Of a stretch of 64,000 nt of DNA, positions 41,060 to 49,672 are shown piece after piece. Position 1 is the stretch's first letter, and every line of letters begins with the position of its first letter. The notes below the pieces were generated by a model. It was not told the DNA's origin. It saw only the letters and a list, made by a program, of their open reading frames with translations, and did not search any database. Position numbers and translations under genes: made by a program. Source of the DNA: Bacillus sp. BHET2 (GTDB taxonomy: Bacteria; Bacillota; Bacilli; Bacillales; Bacillaceae_B). The stretch spans positions 434,001-498,000 of the forward strand of contig NZ_VCQN01000002.1 in NCBI RefSeq assembly GCF_005938125.1, in the 5' to 3' direction.

Positions 41060-41181
41060 TATATGAGCAGGTTTTCACAATATATGATCCACTTTTCTAC
41101 ACTTATGAGCCGGGATTTTCATATATGATCCGGAATTCTGATATATGAGCGAGCTTTCAATTTTATGAGCTCTTTGTCGAA
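41060..41181 (+). repeat. Intergenic array 2: six units of 20-21 bp, core TATATGAGC/TATATGATCC
   Basis: Units start at 41060, 41081, 41102, 41122, 41142 and 41162. Cores are TATATGAGC, TATATGATCC, CTTATGAGCC, TATATGATCC, TATATGAGC and TTTATGAGC, so GAGC and GATCC mostly alternate. About 34 bp separate the array from the ackA terminator at 41215-41235. Confidence 0.88.
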
Positions 41182-41214
41182 AAATCTCTGTTGAAGAGAG
41201 GAACAAAAAAAACA

Positions 41215-41235
41215 GGATCACCACATAGGCAATCC
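41215..41235 (-). terminator. Terminator of ackA
   Basis: On the minus strand GGATTGCC pairs with GGTGATCC (with G-T pairs) around TATGT, followed by TTTTTTTT. Confidence 0.75.
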
Positions 41236-41246
41236 CATTTTATCTA

Positions 41247-42440
41247 TTAAATATTTCCCTGCTCTACTACATCACGAGCAATCATCACTTCTTCATTCGT
41301 CGGTATGACCATAACTTTTACCGGTGAATGAGGATAGTTTACGAATGCTTCTTTCCCGCGTACTTTATTACGTGCCGGATCCCAGTATACGCCCATGAAT
41401 TCCAATCCTTGAAGGACTCTTTCACGAATAAGCGTACTGTTCTCACCGATACCTGCTGTAAACACAATCGCATCCACACCGTACATACGAGATGCATAAG
41501 AACCGATATATTTATGAATACGGTTGGCGAACACTTCAAGAGCCAGTTCCGCACGCTCATTTCCTTCTGAAGCCTGTTGCTCAATATCACGAAGGTCACT
41601 TGAGAACCCGGATACACCAAGCATACCTGATTTCTTGTTCAGGATATTTAATACTTCATCAGCCGTTGATCCTGTTTTCTCCATGATGAACGGGATAAGG
41701 GCCGGGTCAATATTACCTGAACGAGTTCCCATAGCAACACCAGCAAGTGGCGTGAAGCCCATTGATGTATCGATTGATTTACCGCCTTCGATTGCTGCGA
41801 TACTAGCACCATTTCCTAAGTGACAAGAAATCAAGCGGACTTGCTCTTTCGGACGGCCAAGCATTTCAGCTGCACGCTCAGATACATACTTATGAGAAGT
41901 ACCGTGGAAACCATATTTACGGATTCCGTAGTCTTTATAATAATCATAAGGAAGGCTGTATAAGAATGAGCTTTCCGGCATGGATTGGTGGAAAGCTGTA
42001 TCAAAGACAGCAACCGCAGGTACATTTGGCAATACGTTATGGAATGCTTTGATCCCCGTTAAGTTTGCCGGGTTGTGAAGTGGGGCTAAATCCGAAAGTT
42101 CTTCGATTTTCGCCACTACTTCGTCTGTAATTAGAACGGATTCATTGAACACTTCTCCACCGTGTACGACACGATGTCCAATGCCATCGATTTCATCAAG
42201 TGACTTGATGATGCCATAGCCTGTCAGCTTTTCAAGCAGCATTTTAACCGCTACTTCATGGTTTGGGATATCCGTTACTTCTTCACGTTTTTCATCGTTC
42301 ACTGTTATATTAAATACCGCATCGTTCAATCCGATACGTTCAATAAGACCTTTTGTAATAACTGTTTCTTCCGGCATATCAAATAGCTGAAACTTTAACG
42401 AAGAGCTTCCAGCATTAATTGCAATCACTTTTTTTGCCAA
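41247..42440 (-). CDS. ackA: Acetate kinase AckA
   Basis: This 397-residue ASKHA-fold kinase converts acetyl phosphate and ADP to acetate and ATP in overflow metabolism. Signatures [18 protein letters not shown] at the N-terminus and [14 protein letters not shown] in the middle are complete, as is FTAGIGENS. Translation starts at a TTG (42438-42440), placed 8 bp after AAAGGAGCG; no ATG is nearby. A cre-like site lies about 125 bp upstream, matching CcpA activation of ackA in B. subtilis. Array 3 lies further upstream. Confidence 0.97.
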   Translation of the reverse strand: MAKKVIAINAGSSSLKFQLFDMPEETVITKGLIERIGLNDAVFNITVNDEKREEVTDIPNHEVAVKMLLEKLTGYGIIKSLDEIDGIGHRVVHGGEVFNESVLITDEVVAKIEELSDLAPLHNPANLTGIKAFHNVLPNVPAVAVFDTAFHQSMPESSFLYSLPYDYYKDYGIRKYGFHGTSHKYVSERAAEMLGRPKEQVRLISCHLGNGASIAAIEGGKSIDTSMGFTPLAGVAMGTRSGNIDPALIPFIMEKTGSTADEVLNILNKKSGMLGVSGFSSDLRDIEQQASEGNERAELALEVFANRIHKYIGSYASRMYGVDAIVFTAGIGENSTLIRERVLQGLEFMGVYWDPARNKVRGKEAFVNYPHSPVKVMVIPTNEEVMIARDVVEQGNI

Positions 42441-42564
42441 GTTATATCGCTCCTTTTGTTTTCGATCTATAGACTCTTATTTATTCTGTTCATTGAATCA
42501 TATTTTATCTCTCAATTCCCCATTAAATCACTGACTCCCCTCCATTTCAAGAAAAAGCTTGAAA

Positions 42565-42578
42565 TGACATCGTTTTCA
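42565..42578 (-). promoter_or_regulatory. cre site (CcpA) upstream of ackA
   Basis: On the minus strand TGAAAACGATGTCA fits the cre consensus WTGNAANCGNWNNCW. In B. subtilis a cre upstream of the ackA promoter mediates activation by CcpA under glucose; the position here, about 125 bp before the start codon, allows the same. Confidence 0.7.
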
Positions 42579-42700
42579 TGTTAAATTAAATGTTTTCGCA
42601 AAAATTAGAATTCGAAAAGCGGAGACGGCTTGGTCAGGCCCGACAAGCATAAGATGAGAATGTTTGGAACAACCAGCGCGAAATTCGTCGATTCTTGCGG

Positions 42701-42850
42701 AACGGTCGATATATTGAAAATAAGGTTGATAAAATGGAAAAGCGGTTGATATCTATTTTTAACGGTCGATATTCTTGGATAACGGTTGATAAATCGAAAT
42801 AACGGTCGATATCCAACACATTTCACCCATACCCCGAAGCGAACGTCGAT
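42701..42850 (-). repeat. Intergenic array 3: 20-bp register, core TATCRACCGTT (minus strand)
   Basis: On the plus strand the ten-base core AACGGTYGAT starts at 42701, 42721, 42741, 42761, 42781, 42801 and 42841, in exact 20-bp register. The slot at 42821 is degenerate, and another half-core lies at 42687. The variable ten bases between are A/T-rich. The array ends 18 bp before the ytxK terminator and lies upstream of ackA. Confidence 0.88.
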
Positions 42851-42867
42851 AAAACCCCAATAAAAAA

Positions 42868-42891
42868 CAAGACCGCCCACAGGCGGTCTTG
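42868..42891 (-). terminator. Terminator of ytxK
   Basis: CAAGACCGCC pairs perfectly with GGCGGTCTTG around CACA; six T follow on the minus strand. Confidence 0.9.
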
Positions 42892-42900
42892 CATCATCAC

Positions 42901-43887
42901 TTATTTATTCTGCTCGAGCCATTGATCGATTTTTGACAAGATGTCATGAAGCGCTCTTTGGTTTGATAAGCTTGGAAGCTCTGCAAGCAGGACTTCTTTC
43001 GGTGGCTTGATTCCTTCTTTTTTCTTCTGAAGAATCAGGATGCTCTTCGCTGAGTTTTTATTTTTGAATAATGAAAGAGGCAGTTGCAGGAATCCTTGGA
43101 TGTCTGCTTTGTCTTTCAGATATCCTTGTAATTGTGAGCTGAATGGAGATTCGAACAGTCCATTCGGCACGATGAAGAAGAGATATCCTCCGTCTTTCGT
43201 GTGCTTCATGCTTTGCTCAATGAACAAGTGATGAGCATACGAATGACCTTCTTCTGCTTTTAATTCATAATCCTGTGCCCTTACATCGTTCGGATAATAG
43301 CCGATTGGCAGATCACATAGGACGAGGTCGACAGGATCGATGAACAGCGGCTCGAGTGAATCCTGGTTGAAAAGCTGTAACGGATGCTTCTGAAGGTCTG
43401 CTCCCACATACGCGAGCTTGATCAACACTTCATCGATTTCAACCCCGATGGATTGTGTCTCTTTGCCTGGTATTTGATTCAACACGGTCGTGAGGAGATT
43501 CCCGGTACCAATCGCAGGATCAAGGATCGTGAGCTTGTCCATGTCCCCAGTGAATTTATTTACCAGGTAGCTGATAAATAAACCAAGTGAGTCCGGTGTC
43601 ATTTGATGGTTTGGCTGTACGTTTTCCTTCATTCCTTTTAATATAGCGAATTGAAAGGCTTTTCGGATATGCTCATTCTCAAGTTGAGACGTACTCACTT
43701 CATCGTACTGTTTGTTCAGGCGTTTCTTGGTCAGTTCACTTACTTCCTCTTGCAGGACGTCTCCCTGAAAAAGGTTTTCCCCCGTTTCAGCAACGGCTTC
43801 TAAATAACTACAGGCTAATTCCTCTTGAAGCAGGGTAGCCGTTTCGTCGATTATTCCAAATAATGATTCGACTGGCGAATTAATCAT
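42901..43887 (-). CDS. ytxK: Class I SAM-dependent (N6-adenine-type) methyltransferase YtxK
   Basis: This 328-residue protein has an N-terminal helical region (1-100) and a Rossmann methyltransferase domain of the DNA N6-adenine type. The SAM-binding motif is ILDPAIGTGNLLTTVL (about 140-155), and the catalytic (D/N)PPY motif reads DLPIGYYP, so its first proline is Leu. B. subtilis YtxK has the same place between ackA and tpx; its substrate is not established. AAAGGA lies 10 bp before the ATG at 43887 and 4 bp before an alternative GTG at 43893. The product is probably cytoplasmic and is not linked to a restriction gene. Confidence 0.87.
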   Translation of the reverse strand: MINSPVESLFGIIDETATLLQEELACSYLEAVAETGENLFQGDVLQEEVSELTKKRLNKQYDEVSTSQLENEHIRKAFQFAILKGMKENVQPNHQMTPDSLGLFISYLVNKFTGDMDKLTILDPAIGTGNLLTTVLNQIPGKETQSIGVEIDEVLIKLAYVGADLQKHPLQLFNQDSLEPLFIDPVDLVLCDLPIGYYPNDVRAQDYELKAEEGHSYAHHLFIEQSMKHTKDGGYLFFIVPNGLFESPFSSQLQGYLKDKADIQGFLQLPLSLFKNKNSAKSILILQKKKEGIKPPKEVLLAELPSLSNQRALHDILSKIDQWLEQNK

Positions 43888-43958
43888 CGGCACTCATTCC
43901 TTTATCACAATTTCATTCATCTATTTTACCTCTGTCCCTTGCATTTGTAAAAAAAACA

Positions 43959-43988
43959 ATGCTGACCTACCGAAAAGCAGGTCAGCAT
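43959..43988 (-). terminator. Terminator of tpx
   Basis: ATGCTGACCT pairs perfectly with AGGTCAGCAT; TTGTTTTTTTT follows on the minus strand. Confidence 0.88.
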
Positions 43989-44018
43989 TCTAAATGTTTT
44001 TATAAATGTGAGACAGAA

Positions 44019-44519
44019 TTATTTAGCGTTCTTCACTGCTTCAACGGCAGCATCATAATCCGGGTGATCCGTTGCTTCACTTACATATTCCACATATGTC
44101 ACTTCATCGTTGCTGTCGATTACGAATACAGCACGTGCAAGCAGACGAAGTTCCTGGATGTGTACGCCATATGCTTCACCGAACGCTAGATCGCGGTGAT
44201 CTGATAATGTTTGAACATTTTCAATTCCGTTAGCTCCACACCAGCGCTTTTGAGCGAATGGAAGATCCATTGAAATCGTCAATACTTCTACGTTATCAAA
44301 CTTGGTTGCTTCTTCATTGAATTTTCTTGTTTGTGCATCACAAACTCCTGTATCGATGGAAGGAACGACACTCACCAAACGCACCTTGCCTTTGGAATCA
44401 TTCAGTGTGACTTCCGATAAATCATTAGCTAATACGGTGAAGTTAGGAGCTTTATCCCCTACCTTTACTTCATTACCTAATAGAGTGACAGGGTTGTTCT
44501 TAAACGTAATATTTGCCAT
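44019..44519 (-). CDS. tpx: Thiol peroxidase Tpx
   Basis: This 166-residue atypical 2-Cys peroxiredoxin reduces peroxides in the cytoplasm with thioredoxin. The peroxidatic Cys lies in [14 protein letters not shown], and the resolving Cys in [11 protein letters not shown]. The ATG at 44519 is chosen because AGAGGAGG lies 8 bp upstream; the frame extends 22 codons further with an unrelated start. The length equals the family norm. An IS1182-family element has inserted about 90 bp upstream of the start, so its native promoter may be altered. Confidence 0.96.
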   Translation of the reverse strand: MANITFKNNPVTLLGNEVKVGDKAPNFTVLANDLSEVTLNDSKGKVRLVSVVPSIDTGVCDAQTRKFNEEATKFDNVEVLTISMDLPFAQKRWCGANGIENVQTLSDHRDLAFGEAYGVHIQELRLLARAVFVIDSNDEVTYVEYVSEATDHPDYDAAVEAVKNAK

Positions 44520-44647
44520 TATTTGTTCCTCCTCTTTATTGATATGTACATGTTCATAGTACAGAAAAACGATGGGGTAAAGCAAATCATAGGGGTTCGT
44601 TTCAAAAAAAAGATAGAGGCTGGGACAAAACCCTCCTCAGAAATGAA

Positions 44648-44690
44648 AAAGCCGGTGAAATTTTACGACAAGTAAAATTTCACCGGCTTT
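44648..44690 (+). terminator. Left-end internal terminator of the IS
   Basis: AAAGCCGGTGAAATTTTAC pairs perfectly with its complement around CGACA; it lies before the transposase promoter. Confidence 0.75.
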
Positions 44691-44771
44691 GATTATTTTT
44701 AAATTAAAATAAGGACCTCTTCTGATAAAATAAAGTTACCAGACAAAATCTCATCAGAAAGAAGGGTCCTT

Positions 44772-46340
44772 ATGTTTAAAAATTATACCATGAATCAAAT
44801 CGTTTTGCCTTTAGATTTAGAAGTGAAATTGCAAAAAAATGATATTGCCTTCCATGTCCATCATTTAGTTGAAAGTATCCCCCATGAAGTGTTCGAACCA
44901 TTTCTTCGAAATGAAGGGTGTCCCGCCTATCATCCTCGCATGATGATTAAGATTATCTTATGTGCCTATACACAATCTGTCTTTTCAGGACGCAAAATTG
45001 AAGCACTCTTAAAAGACAGTATCCGTATGATGTGGCTAGCACAAGGATATGAACCTAGTTATCGAACCATTAACCGATTCCGTGTTCAACCAGAAGTGAA
45101 AGAAGTCATTCGCGAATGTTTCGTCCAATTCCGTTGCCAATTGGTTGATGAAAAACTGATTGATCAAGAAGCGATTTTTATTGATGGTACAAAGATTGAA
45201 GCGAACGCGAATAAATTCACTTTTGTTTGGAAAAAGTCTATTGAGAAATATCATGCAAGTTTAATTGAAAAATCAAATGAATTATACACTGAGCTGCTTA
45301 AGAGTGAAATCATACCTGAAATTGAACGTGAAACGTCTGAACAATTATCTGTGGAAGAACTCGCTCAATTGGTGCAAAAAGTAGACGAAGTCGTAACCGA
45401 ATATGATAAACAAATTGAAGCCACCTCAGACATTTCAGAACGAAAAGCTTTAAGAAGTGAGCGCAAACATCCAAAACAAGTCCGTAAAAAACTGATTGAT
45501 TTTCTCTTGCGCAAACAGAAATACCAACAAGACTTAGAGACCTTTGGAACACGTAATAGTTATTCTAAAACAGATACCGATGCGACGTTCATGCGAATGA
45601 AAGATGATTATATGAAGAACGGACAATTGAAAGCTGGATATAATGTACAAATCGCAACGGAAGGTCAATACACCTTAGCCTATAGTTTGTTTTCAAACCC
45701 AACATATACCCGTACCTTAATTCCATTTCTAGATAAAATTGAGCAAGATTATTTCGATTTGCCAAAACACATCGTCGCAGATGCGGGTTATGGAAGTGAA
45801 CAAAATTATAACGACATCCTTTCAAATAGAAAACGAGAAGCACTTATTACGTATAACCTGTATCGAAAGGAACAAAAGAAAAAATATAAACAAAATTTAT
45901 TTAACCCTGACAACTGGGAGTATGAAGAAGAAACGGATACCTATACATGCCCTAATCAAAAACCTCTTGGATTTCAGCATTATTCTACTCGCCATGACCG
46001 TACAGGCTTTGAACGGAAGTTCAAGATCTATGAGTGCGAAGACTGTTTTGGGTGCCCTTTTCGTTCATCCTGTACGAAAGCAAAAGAAGGCAATAATCGA
46101 AAACTGATGGTGAATGAAAAGTGGGAGCAGCAAAAAGAATATGTAAGATCGAAGCTTTCAGATGAGAAAACGGGAGCCATCTATCGAAAACGTAAAATCG
46201 ATGTGGAGCCAGTTTTTGGATTCTTGAAGGCTAATTTGCGTTTCACTCGATTTTCCGTACGAGGAAAATCGAAGGTCGAAAATGAAATGGGCATCGCATT
46301 ATTGGCAGTGAACTTGAGAAAATGCACTGCCAATAGCTAA
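44772..46340 (+). CDS. IS1182-family transposase
   Basis: This 522-residue DDE transposase has the IS1182 layout: an N-terminal DUF772-type DNA-binding region (RMMIKIILCAYTQSVFSGRK), the first catalytic Asp in AIFIDGTKIEANANKFTF, the second in HIVADAGYGSEQNYNDI and the Glu in KRKIDVEPVFGFLKANLRF. A Cys-rich insertion (YECEDCFGCPFRSSC) sits before the final Glu. All key residues are present and the frame is unbroken, so the element may be mobile. GAAAGAAGGG lies before the ATG. Confidence 0.95.
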   Translation: MFKNYTMNQIVLPLDLEVKLQKNDIAFHVHHLVESIPHEVFEPFLRNEGCPAYHPRMMIKIILCAYTQSVFSGRKIEALLKDSIRMMWLAQGYEPSYRTINRFRVQPEVKEVIRECFVQFRCQLVDEKLIDQEAIFIDGTKIEANANKFTFVWKKSIEKYHASLIEKSNELYTELLKSEIIPEIERETSEQLSVEELAQLVQKVDEVVTEYDKQIEATSDISERKALRSERKHPKQVRKKLIDFLLRKQKYQQDLETFGTRNSYSKTDTDATFMRMKDDYMKNGQLKAGYNVQIATEGQYTLAYSLFSNPTYTRTLIPFLDKIEQDYFDLPKHIVADAGYGSEQNYNDILSNRKREALITYNLYRKEQKKKYKQNLFNPDNWEYEEETDTYTCPNQKPLGFQHYSTRHDRTGFERKFKIYECEDCFGCPFRSSCTKAKEGNNRKLMVNEKWEQQKEYVRSKLSDEKTGAIYRKRKIDVEPVFGFLKANLRFTRFSVRGKSKVENEMGIALLAVNLRKCTANS

Positions 46341-46369
46341 GGTATAGAAGAATTTACTCGGTAAAATAG

Positions 46370-46407
46370 AAAAAGATGAATTTGAGCAAGCTCAAATTCA
46401 TCTTTTT
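46370..46407 (+). terminator. Right-end internal terminator of the IS
   Basis: AAAAAGATGAATTTGAGC pairs perfectly with its complement around AA. It follows the transposase stop codon by about 30 bp. Confidence 0.8.
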
Positions 46408-46445
46408 CAATTAGAAGCTAGTTATGTCCCAGCCTCCATCTTTTC

Positions 46446-46931
46446 TTACAGATCAAGTTTTTGACCATGGTCACCGTGATTATGGTTGTCCTGTTTATGA
46501 TCATCTTTTTTCATCATGCCCTGAATCTTTTCGATGGCACCCGGTGCTAAATCTAGCAAGCGATCGATCAGGTGAGTACTTTCATCTAAATGAAGCATCT
46601 TGATTCCTCTGGAACTCACAATCAAGAATGCGATAGGGGTTATGGAAACACCGCCTCCGCTACCTCCACCAAACGGTTGTTGCTTCTGGGTCGATTGGCC
46701 GCTTCCACCACTACCGCCATCTCCGCCTTTTCCGCTATCATCCTTACTTTTCCCATCGATGATAAATTCACTTCCACCTGCAGCAAACCCAAATCCTACT
46801 TTGGATACTGTCAGGATCACACTTCCATCGGGTGTTTCAACGGGATCACCGATAATCGTATTCACATCGATCATTTCTTTTAAATTTTCCATCGCCGTGG
46901 TCATTAGACCTTCAATCGGATGTTCCGACAT
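46446..46931 (-). CDS. ytfJ: Spore protein GerW (YtfJ family)
   Basis: This 161-residue sporulation protein of the GerW/YtfJ family has the N-terminal EGLMTTAMENLKEMIDVNTI and DPVETPDGSVILTVSKVGFG, a glycine-rich insert at about 70-95 (GKGGDGGSGGSGQST) and the conserved VSITPIAFLIVSS. In B. subtilis GerW is made in the mother cell or forespore under a sporulation sigma factor and is needed for L-alanine germination. It is followed at once by the end of the IS element, so its own terminator is probably lost or replaced. It lies 15 bp after ytfI. Confidence 0.93.
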   Translation of the reverse strand: MSEHPIEGLMTTAMENLKEMIDVNTIIGDPVETPDGSVILTVSKVGFGFAAGGSEFIIDGKSKDDSGKGGDGGSGGSGQSTQKQQPFGGGSGGGVSITPIAFLIVSSRGIKMLHLDESTHLIDRLLDLAPGAIEKIQGMMKKDDHKQDNHNHGDHGQKLDL

Positions 46932-46946
46932 GTAAAGACCTCCTAG

Positions 46947-47657
46947 TTATACTGAATGTTTTTCTCCAGAAAGTGTGGAAAGGGGCTTCGTCTTGAACTT
47001 GGCCATACCGCCTCTCCAGTACCGAAGTATCTTGAAACCTACTAGGATAGCATTCCCTATCCGAAACTGGATAATACATGAAAATTGTGTTTGAACCACA
47101 GCATGCTGAAATGTCGGAGTCACCTCTATGAAAGGCATGGATTGAAGTCGCAAATAACCACTCAGGATACCGATGATGCTCCCTTTCATGCCCCAGATCA
47201 TTCCGGTTAATGTCCCTGTAGAAGCTGCATCCCCAGTTCCAAACAGCGTCTTCCACTGAACTTGATCCAGTTTGACTTTTTTGAGAAAGCCTCTGATGAT
47301 CCGGTGCATGGATTGTACGTGAATGACGATTTCTTTCGTATCATTTAAACTCGCAATGAAATCGTGAGGAGTGATTTTCTTTTTAGAAGCCTTTTCCTTG
47401 GAAGGATTGCTTTCATTCCCGGTTTTCTTTTCTTCCTCAAGGACCACATTCGGGCCATCATCATCGAGCTTCACTAACGGAATGTCGATGGTGTACTTGA
47501 TCAACCCAAACCAGGCTCTCAGCTTCACCTTGAAATGATCATTGTCATTTCCATGGTATAAGGAGATGGTAACTGTTAGCTTCGTAATAATGAGAATGAA
47601 TAATAGTAATAGTATAAGTGCCATAACAATGATTAACGCCCAAATCCACCAGCTCAT
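46947..47657 (-). CDS. ytfI: DUF2953 membrane-anchored protein YtfI
   Basis: This 236-residue protein has one N-terminal membrane helix (WIWALIIVMALILLLLFILI) and a soluble part of the DUF2953 family (KLRAWFGLIKYTIDIPLVKL; then WGMKGSIIGILSGYLRL near 150). In B. subtilis YtfI lies upstream of ytfJ in the same operon, and the pair is linked to sporulation. The function is not established. The start ATG has AGGTTGAAGGG upstream. Array 4 lies about 125 bp upstream of it. Confidence 0.9.
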   Translation of the reverse strand: MSWWIWALIIVMALILLLLFILIITKLTVTISLYHGNDNDHFKVKLRAWFGLIKYTIDIPLVKLDDDGPNVVLEEEKKTGNESNPSKEKASKKKITPHDFIASLNDTKEIVIHVQSMHRIIRGFLKKVKLDQVQWKTLFGTGDAASTGTLTGMIWGMKGSIIGILSGYLRLQSMPFIEVTPTFQHAVVQTQFSCIIQFRIGNAILVGFKILRYWRGGMAKFKTKPLSTLSGEKHSV

Positions 47658-47782
47658 AATTTCACACCCTTCAACCTCTTATTATGGCCTTCCTGGGGGA
47701 AAATAAACTCGGGTTGAACGATTTTGTGAGTTGACAGGGAGAAATAGTGTTGAAAAGAAGGGGGATTTTCGTGCCTGACGGG

Positions 47783-47903
47783 TTTATGCGTCGGTTTTAA
47801 GATTTATGCATCACTTTTGGATTTTTTGCGTCATTTTTTAAATTTATGCGTCAGTTTTCAACTTTTTGCGTCACTTTATACGATTTATGCGTCACCATCT
47901 CTA
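47783..47903 (+). repeat. Intergenic array 4: six units of 20 bp, core TTTATGCGTCA
   Basis: Units start at 47783, 47803, 47823, 47843, 47863 and 47884 (steps 20, 20, 20, 20, 21). Cores are TTTATGCGTCG, TTTATGCATCA, TTTTTGCGTCA, TTTATGCGTCA, TTTTTGCGTCA and TTTATGCGTCA. The array lies upstream of ytfI and about 15-25 bp from the yteJ terminator. Confidence 0.9.
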
Positions 47904-47917
47904 TTCCAAAAAAAAAA

Positions 47918-47939
47918 CAAACCCGCCTCAACAGGTTTG
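47918..47939 (-). terminator. Terminator of yteJ
   Basis: CAAACC pairs with GGTTTG around ten bases; a run of ten T follows on the minus strand. Confidence 0.75.
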
Positions 47940-47947
47940 CTTATCTC

Positions 47948-48499
47948 TTACAACGCCGGAGTAAACTCCAACTTCTTCTTTTCTTGAACAACGGTCGTGT
48001 CCGCAAACAGATCGTGGATCCCTTGCTTTTTATTCGTAAAGGCTACGACCACGTAGAGTATAAAGATCGTAGTCGAGATGAAGCGGCCAACCAGTTCTCT
48101 GAAGAGGATAGTCCCCCATGACGGCTTCATTCCCTTTAAATCGATAACTCGAATGCCGAATACCATTTTTCCGATCGTCTGGCTGAAGTATTTCGTCATT
48201 AAGACAAAATAGCCGTAGAAAACGATGCTAGTCAGGATGGAAATCGGGGCGAAAATGGACCCATCCGACAATGAAATATCCAACAGTTTAAAGACAGGAT
48301 TAACGATTAATCGTGTGATACTGCCGATGACGACTAAATCCAGTAGATATGCCCAAAATCTTATCCAAAATCCGGCTAAGTAATATCCATCGTGATGGAT
48401 GGTTCTTGTTCGATCCGGAGAAGGCGAATGGACTTCGATATGCTCCCGGGTTTCATCATGTTGTACAGATCGATCTTGTGTGTCAGTCACTTCATTCAC
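47948..48499 (-). CDS. yteJ: RDD family membrane protein YteJ
   Basis: This 183-residue protein has an acidic or polar N-terminal tail (about 1-40) and an RDD domain with three membrane helices: GFWIRFWAYLLDLVVIG carries the family's Arg and Asp, and YFSQTIGKMVFGIRVIDLKG is the conserved central loop. The B. subtilis YteJ is encoded next to SppA and inhibits SppA's response to lantibiotics by forming a complex with it. The start ATG lies 5 bp after the sppA stop, so the two are co-transcribed and the same partnership is likely. Confidence 0.9.
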   Translation of the reverse strand: MNEVTDTQDRSVQHDETREHIEVHSPSPDRTRTIHHDGYYLAGFWIRFWAYLLDLVVIGSITRLIVNPVFKLLDISLSDGSIFAPISILTSIVFYGYFVLMTKYFSQTIGKMVFGIRVIDLKGMKPSWGTILFRELVGRFISTTIFILYVVVAFTNKKQGIHDLFADTTVVQEKKKLEFTPAL

Positions 48500-48504
48500 C
48501 TTCC

Positions 48505-49515
48505 TTATTCAGAGTATAGATACATTAATCGCGGAGAATTCGTGTGAGATAGCAGCTTCATTAAAGCGGCAGTCTCCATATCTTGACCCATCATTTTCTT
48601 TGCACCCATACTGAAGAATTCAGAGAACGGATCACCTGCTGTGTATTCAAATACTTGCGCACCTTTTAATTTATAATCTTTTTTCATTGCGGCAATGGTA
48701 TCTTCAACATAGCCGAATTCATCAATCAGATTGACTTCCTTCGCCTGGATGCCATCATAGACTCTTCCATCAGCAATTTTCTTGACATCAGCTTCAGACA
48801 TATTCCGTCCTTTGGCAATAACATCAACGAAGCCTTCATAGGAATTGTCGATCATCGATTGAATGATGTTTCTTTCTTCTTCCGTCATCTTACGGGTTGG
48901 ACTCATGATGTCTTTATACGGTCCACTTTTAATCGTGACGAAATCGACTCCGTATTTCTTTGCCAATTCTGAGTAGTTGATGCCATGCATGATGACACCG
49001 AGTGATCCTGTCAACGTTTCTTTACTGGCAAAGATCTTCGTCGCAGGTGCCGATATGTAATATCCTCCGGAAGCCGCAGTTCCACCCATTGAAACGTAAA
49101 TCGGCTTTTTCGTTTTATCCATGATTTCCACAAGCTTCGAATGGATTTGAGCACTTTCCACTACGCCGCCGCCTGGTGAATTCACTTTCAAAATGATCCC
49201 TTTGACCGATTTGTCTTTCTCAACCGCATCAAGCTTATCCATAAAGAGCTCATGGTTGTACCCCGGACTTTCAAAAAAGGAGCTCGCTCCGCCTGTATCC
49301 TGGATGACACCTTCAACCTCTAAGACAGCAATCCGTTTCTGAGCGCTTCCTTCATCAATCACTTCTTCTGAAAAAGGATTATCTGTTCCGCCAATCATGT
49401 CTTCAAATGCTTGATTAAAATCACCTGTCACAGCGCTTGTCGCAAAATTGACGAGAATTGAAACTAAGAATAATCCCACTGCAATTACTAATGCAGTCCA
49501 TCTTTTTGCATTCAT
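48505..49515 (-). CDS. sppA: Signal peptide peptidase SppA
   Basis: This 336-residue membrane-bound serine protease has one N-terminal helix ([19 protein letters not shown]) and an extracellular S49 protease domain. The nucleophile Ser lies in [13 protein letters not shown] and the general-base Lys in [14 protein letters not shown], both present. It degrades cut signal peptides and helps against membrane-active lantibiotics. The start ATG has GGGAGG upstream. It is the first gene of the sppA-yteJ operon and is divergent from the NAD kinase gene. Confidence 0.95.
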   Translation of the reverse strand: MNAKRWTALVIAVGLFLVSILVNFATSAVTGDFNQAFEDMIGGTDNPFSEEVIDEGSAQKRIAVLEVEGVIQDTGGASSFFESPGYNHELFMDKLDAVEKDKSVKGIILKVNSPGGGVVESAQIHSKLVEIMDKTKKPIYVSMGGTAASGGYYISAPATKIFASKETLTGSLGVIMHGINYSELAKKYGVDFVTIKSGPYKDIMSPTRKMTEEERNIIQSMIDNSYEGFVDVIAKGRNMSEADVKKIADGRVYDGIQAKEVNLIDEFGYVEDTIAAMKKDYKLKGAQVFEYTAGDPFSEFFSMGAKKMMGQDMETAALMKLLSHTNSPRLMYLYSE

Positions 49516-49672
49516 TTGTATATTCCTCCCTTGTTTACCCTATCTTATGTAAGGATATGAATATCATTCTCACGGAAAAACATGATAGAATATTCACTAA
49601 GTTAGATTCTAGCAAAATTTCATGTAAATGGGAAAAATTATCTTATTTTTTTATTTCAGGGAGGTACATACG

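Larger units (their letters stand above)
44607..46445 (+). mobile_element. IS1182-family insertion sequence
   Basis: Terminal inverted repeats AAAAGATAGAGGCTGGGACA on the left and its near complement on the right (reading AAAAGATGGAGGCTGGGACA inward) enclose about 1.84 kb with one intact transposase gene. A 19-bp-stem terminator lies inside each end (44648-44690 and 46370-46407), which shields the element from outside transcription. No clear target-site duplication is visible. The right end abuts the ytfJ stop codon, so the exact ends are uncertain by several bases. Confidence 0.9.

Noticed and set aside
42605-42880. Short open frames over arrays 1, 3, 4 and 5 with apparent peptide repeats
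   Set aside because: Periods of 20 bp cannot encode in-frame repeats; the apparent motifs are by-products of the DNA period, and none has a ribosome binding site. The 21-bp array could by itself, but is treated as the same class.
44600-46450. Target-site duplication for the IS1182 element
   Set aside because: No clear direct repeat can be placed at the two ends; similar bases on both sides extend the inverted repeat instead.
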